Positions 32,896 to 41,413 of a stretch of DNA of 41,809 bases are shown one piece after another (within the stretch, counting starts at the first letter, position 1; every line of letters begins with the position of its first letter). The translations under genes were made by a program, and so were the position numbers. The notes beneath the pieces are model-generated. The model saw only the letters and a list, made by a program, of their open reading frames with translations, searched no databases and had not been told where the DNA came from. The stretch is from Streptacidiphilus carbonis. GTDB lineage: Bacteria; Actinomycetota; Actinomycetes; Streptomycetales; Streptomycetaceae. The stretch is taken from NCBI RefSeq assembly GCF_000787775.1, contig NZ_BBPM01000035.1, positions 1-41,809 of the forward strand, read 5' to 3'.

Positions 32896-33738
32896 GTGGC
32901 TGAGGACTTGGGCTGGATGAAGCCGGGTGACGACCGGGTGCCGTCGGTGGCGCTGCGCACGGATGTGGCGCACCCCGCCCGGATCTACGACTTCCTGCTC
33001 GGCGGCAAGGACAACTTCGCGGCCGACCGCGACGCCTCGGTCGAGATCACCGGCGTCTGGCCCAACCTGCCGAAGTCGATGCGGGCCAACCGCAGCTTCA
33101 TGCGTCGGGTGACCCACTACCTCGCGGCGGAGCAGGGCATCCGCCAGTTCCTGGACATCGGCACCGGGCTGCCCACCTCGCCCAATCTGCACGAAGTGGC
33201 CCAGGCCGTGGACCCCGGGGCGCGGGTCGCCTACGTCGACAACGACCCCATGGTGCTGGTGCACGCCCGCGCCCTGCTCACCAGCACGCCCGAGGGCCGC
33301 ACCACCTACATCGACGCGGACCTGCACGACCCGCAGGCCATCCTCAACGCCCCGAACCTGCGGGCCACCCTGGACCTGGACCGGCCGGTCGCCCTGAGCC
33401 TGATCGCGGTGCTGCAGTTCATCACCGACGAGGACGAGGCGCACGCCATCATCGACGGACTGATGAAGCACCTGGCACCGGGCAGCTTCCTGGCCCTCTC
33501 CACGGTGACCGCCGACAGCGCCCCCGAGGAGGTCACTCGCGGCATCGCCGCCTACGAGGCCCGAGGCATTCCGGAGCGGATCCGCGATCGGGCCGAGGTC
33601 GAGCTGCTCTTCGGCGACCTGGAGCTGGTGGACCCCGGGGTGTGCCTGGTGCACCGCTGGCATCCGGACGCCGAGGCCGAGGCCACCTCCGACGCGCATG
33701 TGCACATGCACGGCGGCGTCGCCCGCAAGCGCGGCTGA
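32896..33738 (+). CDS. SAM-dependent methyltransferase, Methyltransf_19 (DUF574) family, copy 2
   Basis: A 280-residue paralogue of the protein at 28862-29695. It has the same signature blocks: HPARIYDFLLGGKDNFAADR, RANRSFMRRV, FLDIGTGLP, AYVDNDPMVLVHARALL and PVALSLIAVLQFI. The C-terminus adds a short tail rich in Glu, Ala and His. GTG 32896 is used, with AGGGTGG upstream. The methylated substrate is unknown. It is divergent from msrA and convergent with the penicillin-binding protein gene. Confidence 0.9.
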   Translation: MAEDLGWMKPGDDRVPSVALRTDVAHPARIYDFLLGGKDNFAADRDASVEITGVWPNLPKSMRANRSFMRRVTHYLAAEQGIRQFLDIGTGLPTSPNLHEVAQAVDPGARVAYVDNDPMVLVHARALLTSTPEGRTTYIDADLHDPQAILNAPNLRATLDLDRPVALSLIAVLQFITDEDEAHAIIDGLMKHLAPGSFLALSTVTADSAPEEVTRGIAAYEARGIPERIRDRAEVELLFGDLELVDPGVCLVHRWHPDAEAEATSDAHVHMHGGVARKRG

Positions 33739-33747
33739 GCCGAGCCC

Positions 33748-33780
33748 GGGCTACGGCCGCCGGCCGGGGCCGCCGAGCCC
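33748..33780. terminator. Possible bidirectional terminator between convergent genes
   Basis: GGGCT (33748-33752) pairs with AGCCC (33776-33780), and CGGCC (33754-33758) with GGCCG (33768-33772), forming an interrupted GC-rich hairpin in the 61-base gap between methyltransferase copy 2 and the penicillin-binding protein gene. Confidence 0.45.
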
Positions 33781-33799
33781 TCCAGGTCCGTCAGACCTG

Positions 33800-35914
33800 T
33801 CAGTTCCGCTTGGGTGAGGACCCCGGCAGCGGCACGGTGTGGAAACTGCCGAAGGGGACGCCGCTGAGTGCGCCGCCCATGGCGTCGTGCCAGATCGGCC
33901 CGGCGATGGTGCTGCCGAAGACCTGGCCGGACCCGTAGGAGACGCCGCCGATGGACTGGCCGTCCTCCAGGCTGGAGATCCTGGCGCCGGTGTCGCTGAC
34001 CACGGTGGCCCCGGAGAGCTGCGGGGTGAAGCCGACGAACCAGACCTGCTTGTGGGAGTCCGTGGTGCCGGTCTTGCCGGCGCTGGGGCGGCCGTCGGAG
34101 AACCCGTCCTGGGCGCCGGTACCGTCCTCGACCACGCCCTTGAGCATGCTGGTGATGGAGTCGGCGGTGCTCTGCTGCATCACGGAGTGGCAGTTGGCCG
34201 AGGGCACCGGCAGGCTCTTGTGGTCGACGTCGGTGACCGAGGTGATCGCGGTGGGCGAGCAGTAGACGCCGCGGGCGGCGAAGGTGGCGTAGACGTCGGC
34301 CATCTCCAGCGGCGTCAGGCTGTTGGTGCCCAGGGTGAGCGACTGGACCTGGGCGATCGGAGCGAGGGTCTGGGTGCCGGGGGAGTAGGTGGCCTGGGTG
34401 GTGATGCCGAGCTTGGCCATCATCTTCACCACGTTGCACAGCCCGGCGTCCTTCTCCAGCGGCACGAAGTAGGTGTTGACCGACTTGGCCATCGCCTCCG
34501 GCATCGTGAACGGGCCCACCAGGGAGGGGGAGTCGTTCTGGTTCGGGGGATTGTCGGACTCCGGGAGCCGGTTGCCCTGGCAGTCCCGCATGGCCGGATA
34601 GGGCTCCTGGTAGGGGGCGTTGTAGCTCTGGTCCATGCCGATGCCGTTCTCCAGCGCGGCCGCCGCGGTGATCGGCTTGACCGTGGACCCGGTCGGGAAC
34701 CCGCCGCCTCCGCCCATGGTGCGGTCGACGTTGTAGTTCAGCGTGGTGACGGCGCTGCTGGTGCCGTTGCCGTAGGGGCGGCTCTGGCCCATCGCGACGA
34801 TCCTGCCGGTGCCCGGTTGGACCATGGTCATCGCCGTGGCGGCCTTCTCGTCAGCGTGGACGTGCGAGGTGACCGACTGCTGCAGGGCCCACTGCGCACC
34901 GGGGTCGAGCGTGGTGTGGATGCTCAGCCCGCCGTGCTCCCACAGCGCCAGACGCTCGGCGCCGGTGCTTCCGAAGGCCGGGTCGCCGAGGAACACGTGC
35001 TCGACGTAGTCGCAGAAGAACTGCTCGCCGTTCCTGGCGGTGATGCAGCCCTCCTTGGGACGGCTCACCTTCAGCCCCAGCGGCTGTGCCTTCTCCCGAG
35101 CCGCCCGCGCCGGGGTGATGGCGCCGTACTTCCCCATCGCGTCCAGCACCTGGTTGCGGCGCACCAGGGCGGCCTGGGGGTCGATGAGCGGGTCGTAGCG
35201 GCTGGGCGACTGCACCAGGCCTGCCAGCAGGGCGGCCTGAGGAACCGTCAACCGGTCTGCGGAGACGCTGAAGTAGCGCTCCGCGGCGGCCTCGACGCCG
35301 TAGGCCTGCTCGCCGAAGAAGGCGATGTTGAGGTAGTCCGTGAGGATCTGGTCCTTGCTGAGCGTCTCCTCCAGCCTGATGGCGGTCTTCAGCTCGGCGA
35401 CCTTGCGTGCGACGGTCTGCGCCTGGGCCTCACGCACCTTGGCCGGATCGTTCCCGGCCAGCTCGACGTTCATGTTCTTCACCAGCTGCTGGGTCAGCGT
35501 CGACCCGCCCTGGGAGGTGCCGGAGGAGGCGTTGGTGGTGAGCGCCCGCAGAGTCCCCTTGAGGTCGACCGCGCCGTGCTGGTAGAAGCGGTTGTCCTCG
35601 ATGTCGACCAGGGCCTGACGCATCACCGGGGCGATCCGGCTGATCGGCACCACGATCCGGTCCCGGGCGTAGACCTTGGCGATCACCCCGCCCTTGGCGT
35701 CGTAGATGGTCGACGACTGCGAGAGGACCGGCTCGGTCACATCGGCCGGGAGTCTGTTGAAGTCGGTCACCACCGCCTTGGCCCCGAAGCCGATCGCTCC
35801 GACCGCGGGGAGTGCCAGGCCGGCGACGAGTGTGCCCGCCAGCACACTCGCGCCGACCGCCGTCATGCCCAGGCCGAACCTGCGCAGGACACCGGGGGAA
35901 TGCTTGGCCGCCAT
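33800..35914 (-). CDS. Bifunctional (class A) penicillin-binding protein
   Basis: A 704-residue membrane-anchored peptidoglycan synthase. A short cytoplasmic tail and one membrane segment (about 12-45) precede the glycosyltransferase 51 domain, which has DIEDNRFYQHGAVDLKG, GGSTLTQQLVKN and YLNIAFFGEQAYGVEAAA. The transpeptidase domain has the active-site SxxK in GSTVKP, SVN in AKSVNTYF, and KTGTT. All catalytic motifs are present. The first GT51 motif reads ED-x2-F-x2-HGAVD, a form common in actinobacteria. It extends glycan chains and cross-links stem peptides at the outer membrane face. It has no visible link to the rhamnose genes. Confidence 0.95.
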   Translation of the reverse strand: MAAKHSPGVLRRFGLGMTAVGASVLAGTLVAGLALPAVGAIGFGAKAVVTDFNRLPADVTEPVLSQSSTIYDAKGGVIAKVYARDRIVVPISRIAPVMRQALVDIEDNRFYQHGAVDLKGTLRALTTNASSGTSQGGSTLTQQLVKNMNVELAGNDPAKVREAQAQTVARKVAELKTAIRLEETLSKDQILTDYLNIAFFGEQAYGVEAAAERYFSVSADRLTVPQAALLAGLVQSPSRYDPLIDPQAALVRRNQVLDAMGKYGAITPARAAREKAQPLGLKVSRPKEGCITARNGEQFFCDYVEHVFLGDPAFGSTGAERLALWEHGGLSIHTTLDPGAQWALQQSVTSHVHADEKAATAMTMVQPGTGRIVAMGQSRPYGNGTSSAVTTLNYNVDRTMGGGGGFPTGSTVKPITAAAALENGIGMDQSYNAPYQEPYPAMRDCQGNRLPESDNPPNQNDSPSLVGPFTMPEAMAKSVNTYFVPLEKDAGLCNVVKMMAKLGITTQATYSPGTQTLAPIAQVQSLTLGTNSLTPLEMADVYATFAARGVYCSPTAITSVTDVDHKSLPVPSANCHSVMQQSTADSITSMLKGVVEDGTGAQDGFSDGRPSAGKTGTTDSHKQVWFVGFTPQLSGATVVSDTGARISSLEDGQSIGGVSYGSGQVFGSTIAGPIWHDAMGGALSGVPFGSFHTVPLPGSSPKRN

Positions 35915-36027
35915 GTTCCCGCAGATACCCGGATTCTGCGGTCCCAGCCCCTCCCGGCCCCTCGATCAGTGGTTCGGCCATGTATTCGGCCAGAGTCGGG
36001 CATGGTCTCGGGCATCGGTAGGGCCGG

Positions 36028-36762
36028 TCAGGGCTTCGGCAGTGAGTCCAGCAGCTCCTTGAACCGGCCGGAGACCACCATCCGGAAGTCGCTGCCCTCC
36101 CGCAGACGGGCGTTGAGGCTCTCCACCTTGCCGTCGAAGGTCCAGTACAGGTCGCTGCCGAAGAGTTCGGCGTTGGGCGACCGGAGTTGGCGGGTCAGTT
36201 CGATCAGGAACGGGATGCCCTGGAGCGACGCGGAGGTGCGGATCGGTATGCCGCACACCCCGTTGTTGTTGGGCAGCGACACCACCGCTCCGTAGGGGAG
36301 CGGGACGCCGAAGGCCGTCTCGGCACTCAGCGCCTGGGCCGCGCCCGGCCAGCCCGTGCCGTTGACGACATGGAGCTTGTCGCCGTTCTGCCCGTTGAAC
36401 TCCTTGCGGTTCAGCTGCTCGCGGCCGAGTCCCTCGTGCGCCCAGGCCCAGAGCTGCTCGCGGTCGACACCCCACCGCTCGACCAGGTGCTCGGGCACGA
36501 CCAGGGCCTCGGCGGCGCCGTCGCGGCCCCGCTTTCCCTTGACGCACAGGAGCGTCACCAGCTCGCCGTCGAACGGCTGGACCATCGGATCGGAGCCCAG
36601 CCCCGCATCCGTCTGCGAGACCAGCAGCCCCAGCCGTGACGGGAGCTCCTTGGCCGGGATGGCGGCCAGCGCACGGCACGGGCCGTGCTCGGAGCACGCC
36701 GCCGAAGCCCCTCCTGGTGCGCCGGTCCCCTCGCTGCGGTTCCTGCGGCCGAACAGCGGCAT
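36028..36762 (-). CDS. Unidentified protein
   Basis: A 244-residue protein I do not recognise. It begins MPLFGRRNRSEG, a basic N-terminus followed by a C-x5-C pair (Cys23 and Cys29, in CSEHGPC). It has no membrane segment or signal peptide. The middle contains an acidic/aromatic stretch (VERWGVDREQLWAWAHEGLG), and later GAVVSLPNNNGVCGIPIRTS. GGGGAGG about 8 bases before ATG 36762, high third-position GC and the steady composition support a real gene. It is 113 bases upstream of the penicillin-binding protein gene on the same strand, so it may be expressed with it. Confidence 0.75.
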   Translation of the reverse strand: MPLFGRRNRSEGTGAPGGASAACSEHGPCRALAAIPAKELPSRLGLLVSQTDAGLGSDPMVQPFDGELVTLLCVKGKRGRDGAAEALVVPEHLVERWGVDREQLWAWAHEGLGREQLNRKEFNGQNGDKLHVVNGTGWPGAAQALSAETAFGVPLPYGAVVSLPNNNGVCGIPIRTSASLQGIPFLIELTRQLRSPNAELFGSDLYWTFDGKVESLNARLREGSDFRMVVSGRFKELLDSLPKP

Positions 36763-36919
36763 GGATGTCCTCCCCCTCTTTGACGGACCATCAGCAGATC
36801 AACCCCCGCAGCCCGTTCGGGCTGCAGCAGTATTCGACCATGGGAGAGCTTCCGACAACACCCGTTATGCCCAGAACGTGACCGAGCCCGGCCTGCGGTC
36901 TTCGAGGCGGAAGTCCGGC

Positions 36920-38470
36920 TCACCGCGAACCGGCGGTGTCCTTCTCCCTGGGACCCTCCGGACCGGGCAGGCTGGACAACGGACTGGAGATGTCCTCCAG
37001 GGACCTGCCCTCGGCGTTGACGCCGAGGAAGACCTCGACCACCGCGCCGACGAGCATCACCGCTGCGCCGATCAGGTAGCCGATGAACAGCTTGAAGTGG
37101 TCCTTGCCGTCCCCGATCAGCTGCCCGTAGAGCCAGGGGCCGAAGGCGCCGAAGGACTGGGCGATCACGAAGAAGACCGCGATGGCCTTGGCCCGGACCT
37201 CCACCGGGAAGATCTCGCTGACGGTGAGGTAGGCGGCGCTGGCGCCCGCCGAGGCGAAGAAGAAGATGACGCACCAGCACGCCGTCTGGGTGACCGCGTT
37301 GAGCAGCCCCGCCTTGAACAGGAAGGCGCTGACGGCGAGCAGGATCCCGGAGACGAAGTAGGTCCCCGAGATCATCCTCTTGCGGCCGACGGTGTCGAAG
37401 AGCCGTCCGATGGTCAGTGGGCCGATCAGGTTCCCCAGCGCGAAGAACATGAAGTAGTAGGCGGTGTCGCCGCTGGCCACGCCGTAGATCTTGGTGAGCA
37501 CCAGGGTGTAGGTGAAGAAGATGGCGTTGTAGAGGAACGACTGGGTGATCATCAGCGACGCGCCCAGTACCGAGCGGCCGGGGTAGCGGGTGAACAGGGT
37601 CCGGGCCAGGGTGACGAAGCCGATGTTGCCCGCGGCGGCGACCCTGATGGCCTTGGACTCGTCCACCGGCTCCATCGTGCCCCCGCCGGCGTCGACTTCG
37701 CGCTCGATCTGACCGACCGCCTGTTCCGCCTCCTCGACGCGGCCGTGCATCACCAGCCAGCGGGGGCTCTCGGGAAGGTTCTTTCGGACGAACAGGATGA
37801 TGAAGCCCAGCACCGGGCCGCTCAGGAAGGCCACCCGCCAGGCATAGCTGTCCGGCAGGTTGTTGACCACGCCCAGGGTGATGAAGGTCGCCAGCAGGGC
37901 GCCGCCCCAGTAGGTGCCGTTGATGGCGATGTCCACCCGTCCGCGGTAGCGGGCCGGGATGAGTTCGTCGATGGCGGAGTTGATGGCCGCGTACTCGCCG
38001 CCGATGCCCATGCCGGCGATGAACCGGGTGGCGTTGAGCCAGATGACCCAGCCCTGGCTGTGCCCGGCGGTGCAGGCGGTGAGTCCGCCGCCGACCAGGT
38101 AGACGCCCAGGGTGATCATGAAGAGGTTGCGCCGGCCCCACTTGTCCGACAGCCAGCCGAAGAACAGCGCGCCGGCCACCTCGCCGAGCAGGTAGACCGT
38201 GCCGACCGAGAAGCTGACCGAGGCCGAGGACAGGTTCAGGGTGTTCTTCTGGGTGAGGATGCTGGTCACATTGGACGCGATGGTGATCTCCAGGCCGTCC
38301 AGCACCCAGGCCACGCCGAGGGCGATCACCAGCCTGGTGTGGAAGGGGGACCAACCGAGCCGGTCCAGCCGGGCCGGGACCAGGCTGCGGATGCCCTGCC
38401 CGGCTCCCTGCCCGGCTCCCGGCACCGCGGCTGTGCCTCCGGAGGCCCCGGAATCCGATGGATGGGTCAT
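36920..38470 (-). CDS. Major facilitator superfamily transporter
   Basis: A 516-residue membrane protein with about 12 membrane segments. It has WVLDGLEITIASNV in the first helix, the MFS loop motif GWLSDKWGRRNLFMI after helix 2, and RFIAGMGIGGEYAAINSAIDEL, typical of sugar/metabolite:proton symporters. A second loop motif, GRLFDTVGRKRMISG, starts the second half, and SEIFPVEVRAKAIAV follows. The substrate cannot be told. The frame stays open far upstream, but ATG 38470 has GGAGGT about 7 bases before it and gives a normal N-terminus. The hydrophilic N-terminus includes a Gly-Ala-Gly-Gln repeat from a duplicated 12-base unit. Confidence 0.9.
   Translation of the reverse strand: MTHPSDSGASGGTAAVPGAGQGAGQGIRSLVPARLDRLGWSPFHTRLVIALGVAWVLDGLEITIASNVTSILTQKNTLNLSSASVSFSVGTVYLLGEVAGALFFGWLSDKWGRRNLFMITLGVYLVGGGLTACTAGHSQGWVIWLNATRFIAGMGIGGEYAAINSAIDELIPARYRGRVDIAINGTYWGGALLATFITLGVVNNLPDSYAWRVAFLSGPVLGFIILFVRKNLPESPRWLVMHGRVEEAEQAVGQIEREVDAGGGTMEPVDESKAIRVAAAGNIGFVTLARTLFTRYPGRSVLGASLMITQSFLYNAIFFTYTLVLTKIYGVASGDTAYYFMFFALGNLIGPLTIGRLFDTVGRKRMISGTYFVSGILLAVSAFLFKAGLLNAVTQTACWCVIFFFASAGASAAYLTVSEIFPVEVRAKAIAVFFVIAQSFGAFGPWLYGQLIGDGKDHFKLFIGYLIGAAVMLVGAVVEVFLGVNAEGRSLEDISSPLSSLPGPEGPREKDTAGSR
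38394..38417. repeat. Tandem 12-base repeat in the MFS gene
   Basis: CCCTGCCCGGCT occurs twice head to tail (38394-38405 and 38406-38417). On the coding strand it encodes the repeated Ala-Gly-Gln-Gly in the cytoplasmic N-terminus of the transporter. The repeat is in frame. Confidence 0.7.
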
Positions 38471-38643
38471 CAGGCACCTCCGATTGGCGCGTGGTTGGCC
38501 GGGACTCGCCCCCGGCGCGGGCCACAGGCCCGGCAGCCTCGTTGCTGTCCGGTGCGAGCGGCCCACCAGCGCCTCTGCCCGGTTCTTCTGCAGGCTAACG
38601 CGGCCTGCGCGTATTGCAGGATGTGACGCGCCGTGACCGACCG

Positions 38644-39870
38644 TCAGCAGCAGGGCAGGCGGCCGCGGAGGAAGCGTCGTTCGGCTTCGGTGGGCGCGAG
38701 TTCCAGCGCGGTGCGGTAGCTCGCATCGGCCTCGGCGCTGCGGTCGAGGCGGCGCAGCAGGTCGGCGCGGGTCGCGTGGAGCAGGTAGTAGCCGTCCAGC
38801 CGTCCGGTCGCGGCGAGTGCCTCGACCAGTGGCAGGGCGGCCTGCGGTCCCTCGGCCATGCCGACCGCCACGGCGCGGTTCAGATCCACCACCAGACCCG
38901 GTGCCACGCTTGCGAGTTGGTCGTAGAGCCCGACGATCTGCGGCCAGTCGGTCCGCTCCGCCGACGGCGCGGTGGCATGACAGGCGGCGATGGCCGCCTG
39001 GATCTGGAACGGCCCGGCCCGGCGCCGCCGCAGCGCCCGTTCGACCAGCGTGCTGCCTTCGTCGATCTGCGCCCGGTCCCACCGGGAGCGGTCCTGCTCG
39101 GCCAGGGTGACCAGGTCGCCGGCGGCGTCGGTCCGGGCAGCCCTGCGGGCGTCGTGCAGCAGCATCAGTGCGAGCATGCCCAGGGCCTCGGGCTCGTCCG
39201 GCATCAGCGCCGCCAGCACCCGGGCGAGCCGGACCGCCTCCTGGCACAGCCGGCCCCGCTGCGGGTTCTGCGGGTCCCCGTACCCCTCGTTGAACAGCAG
39301 GTAGAGCACATGCAGCACGGCGGGCAGGCGTTCGGGCAGCAGATGGCCCGGCGGCACCCGGAACGGGATGCCCGCGTGCTTGATCTTCTGCTTGGCCCGG
39401 AACAGGCGCTGGCCCATGGTGCGCTCCGGCACCAGGAACGCCCGGGCGATCTCGGCGGTACCCATGCCGGTCAGGCTCCGCAGGGTCAGCGCCACCTGGG
39501 CGTCCAGGTTCAGCGAGGGGTGGCAGCAGGTGAACATGAGCTCCAGGCGCTCGTCCGGGATCTCGTGGTCGCTGACGTAGGGCTGCGGTTCGGGTTGCAT
39601 CGCGGCTGCCTCCCGCAGCTTCTCCGCCTCCTTCGACGCCCGGCGGATCCGGTCGATCGCGCGGTTGCGCGCGGTGGTGGTGAGCCAGGCCAGCGGCTGG
39701 TCCGGCAGGCCGGTCTCCGGCCACTTGACCAGCGCGCGGGCGAACGCGTCCTGCGCGCACTCCTCGGCCAGGTCCCAGTCACCGCCGGTGAACCGGATCA
39801 TGGTGGCCACGATCCGGCTCCAGCCGTCGGTGTAGATCCGGGCGATCCGGTCCTCCACCTGCTCTGCCAC
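38644..39870 (-). CDS. ECF RNA polymerase sigma factor with C-terminal TPR-like extension (ECF42 type)
   Basis: A 408-residue sigma factor. Region 2 ([20 protein letters not shown], with [16 protein letters not shown]) and region 4 ([20 protein letters not shown], then [16 protein letters not shown]) lie in the first 170 residues. The rest is a helical extension of about 230 residues with [29 protein letters not shown] and TPR-like helices near the end. This matches the ECF42 group, which uses the extension rather than a classical anti-sigma factor and is found beside DGPF/YCII proteins. The partner is present 21 bases upstream in the same direction. The target promoter in this genome is not identified. 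Confidence 0.93.
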   Translation of the reverse strand: MAEQVEDRIARIYTDGWSRIVATMIRFTGGDWDLAEECAQDAFARALVKWPETGLPDQPLAWLTTTARNRAIDRIRRASKEAEKLREAAAMQPEPQPYVSDHEIPDERLELMFTCCHPSLNLDAQVALTLRSLTGMGTAEIARAFLVPERTMGQRLFRAKQKIKHAGIPFRVPPGHLLPERLPAVLHVLYLLFNEGYGDPQNPQRGRLCQEAVRLARVLAALMPDEPEALGMLALMLLHDARRAARTDAAGDLVTLAEQDRSRWDRAQIDEGSTLVERALRRRRAGPFQIQAAIAACHATAPSAERTDWPQIVGLYDQLASVAPGLVVDLNRAVAVGMAEGPQAALPLVEALAATGRLDGYYLLHATRADLLRRLDRSAEADASYRTALELAPTEAERRFLRGRLPCC

Positions 39871-39891
39871 GAGCGCCCTCTTCGGTCCTCG

Positions 39892-40233
39892 TCAGTCCTC
39901 GTCGTCCGGCCAGAACGGACGGAGCTCGATCATCCCGGCCCACGCCATCGGATGCTTGGACGCGACCTCGATGGCCTCGTCCAGATCGGCGCAGTCCAGC
40001 ACGTCGAAGCCGGCGATCTGGTCCTTGGTCTCGGCGTAGGGGCCGTCGGTCAGCAGCACCTCGCGGTTGCGGACCCGTACGGTGGTGGCGTCACTGGCGG
40101 GCCGGGTGCGGTTGCCCAGCAACCGGATCCCCTTGCCGTCCATCTCGGTGACCCAGTCCTCCACGTCCGGCGCGCCCTCGTCCTGGCCGGGCTTGAAGTC
40201 GGGGTCGGTGCAGACCAGCATCAGGTACTTCAT
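39892..40233 (-). CDS. YCII/DGPF-domain protein, partner of the ECF42 sigma factor
   Basis: A 113-residue ferredoxin-like-fold protein of the YCII-related family. The name-giving motif reads DGPY (63-66) in VLLTDGPYAETKDQIAGFDV, followed by LDEAIEVASKHP. The function of these proteins is not established; they are consistently encoded next to ECF42-type sigma factors and are often their targets. ATG 40233 has GGGAG upstream and gives the family start MKYLMLV; a longer in-frame version to 40281 adds an unrelated sequence. It is first in a two-gene operon with the sigma factor, 21 bases apart. Confidence 0.9.
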   Translation of the reverse strand: MKYLMLVCTDPDFKPGQDEGAPDVEDWVTEMDGKGIRLLGNRTRPASDATTVRVRNREVLLTDGPYAETKDQIAGFDVLDCADLDEAIEVASKHPMAWAGMIELRPFWPDDED

Positions 40234-40365
40234 GGCGGTACTCCCATCGCGTTTGTCTACGGTGACCAGGCGTCCGTACATCCTCGTCGGGTGATTGACG
40301 ATCGAGCGGGACGCTCCACTACCGAACTGCGCGAAATATTCTCCGATCGGCCGGGCGGCCCCGCC

Positions 40366-41226
40366 TCAGGTGGGCTCGGCCGAGCCGGAGAGCTGCAGTT
40401 TCCGCTGGGCCCGCTGGTAGAAGGTGGTCTGGCCGAGGCGCACGATGCGCGCGGCGCCGGGCAGCATCGTCACCTCGACGACGTCCCCCGGGAAGACCTC
40501 GCCGACCAGCCGGCCGTCGGCCTCGATGGCCAGGTCGCCGCTGCTGGGGAGGATCTCCAGGGTGAGCCGCTCCCCGCTGGAGAGGAACAGCGACCGGTTG
40601 AACGCCGAGTGCGGCGCCACCGGGGTGACCAGCAGCCCCTCGGCGTTGGGGGAGACGATCGGTCCGCCGGCGGAGAAGCTGTAGGCAGTCGACCCGGTAG
40701 GGGTGGCCACCACGATCGCGTCCGCGCTGTACTGCACGAACGGCTGGCCCTGGACCCGGACGGCGACCGCGGCGGACCGGTGCCCGGGGGAGCGCAGCAG
40801 CACGATGTCGTTGAGCGCGGTCTCCAGGCCCGTGCCGAAGCGGACCTGGACCCCCGAACGGGGCTCCACGGTGAAGCTGTGCTGGTCGATGGCGTCCAGC
40901 GCGGCGGGGAGGTCGGGCATGTCGATCTCGGCGAGGAAGCCCAGGCGACCGACATTGACGCCGAGCACGGGGGCCCGGCCGCCGACCGCCAGCCGCATCG
41001 CCCGCAGCATGGTGCCGTCCCCGCCAAGGCTCACCACCAGGTCGGCGGAGACGTTCATCTCCTCGGCCTGGACCGGCACCGCCTCGCAGCCGATCCGGGC
41101 CACCTCCTCGGCCAGCCCCAGCACCTTCGCGTCCCGGTCCCGGCTCCACCGGACCACGGTGTCCACGATCGACGCGCAGGTGCGTTCGGGGTGGAGCACC
41201 AGCCCCACCGCACTGATCAGTCCCAT
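40366..41226 (-). CDS. nadK: NAD kinase
   Basis: A 286-residue cytoplasmic enzyme that phosphorylates NAD to NADP. The diagnostic GGDGT (68-72) is followed by NVGRLGFLAEID, and the C-terminal domain carries SADAIVVATPTGSTAYSFSA and GGPIVSP. Length and both domains are normal. In many actinobacteria nadK sits with recN and tlyA, but here its upstream neighbour is a discoidin-domain protein and those genes are not seen. ATG 41226 has AGGACTC about 7 bases upstream. Identification is firm. Confidence 0.95.
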   Translation of the reverse strand: MGLISAVGLVLHPERTCASIVDTVVRWSRDRDAKVLGLAEEVARIGCEAVPVQAEEMNVSADLVVSLGGDGTMLRAMRLAVGGRAPVLGVNVGRLGFLAEIDMPDLPAALDAIDQHSFTVEPRSGVQVRFGTGLETALNDIVLLRSPGHRSAAVAVRVQGQPFVQYSADAIVVATPTGSTAYSFSAGGPIVSPNAEGLLVTPVAPHSAFNRSLFLSSGERLTLEILPSSGDLAIEADGRLVGEVFPGDVVEVTMLPGAARIVRLGQTTFYQRAQRKLQLSGSAEPT

Positions 41227-41413
41227 CGGCTGAGTCCTCCCGGAGCGCCTCGATGTCGGCCGGTCGCCCGATGCTCCCAGTCAGTCACAACCGGCGGGCA
41301 CGGACAAGACAGCACTGTCAGGACTCTAGGGCCTGTCCGGCAGCCGGGCCGCTCCCGCCGCGCCGCGCCCGGAGCCGGCACGGGCCACGGTCGACCGTGC
41401 CGGCGCCGCCGGG

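Noticed and set aside
40234..40300. ECF-type promoter upstream of the YCII gene (TGTACG ... CGTAGA on the minus strand)
   Set aside because: The spacing of 13 bases is too short and the -35 box does not match the motif expected for ECF42 targets.
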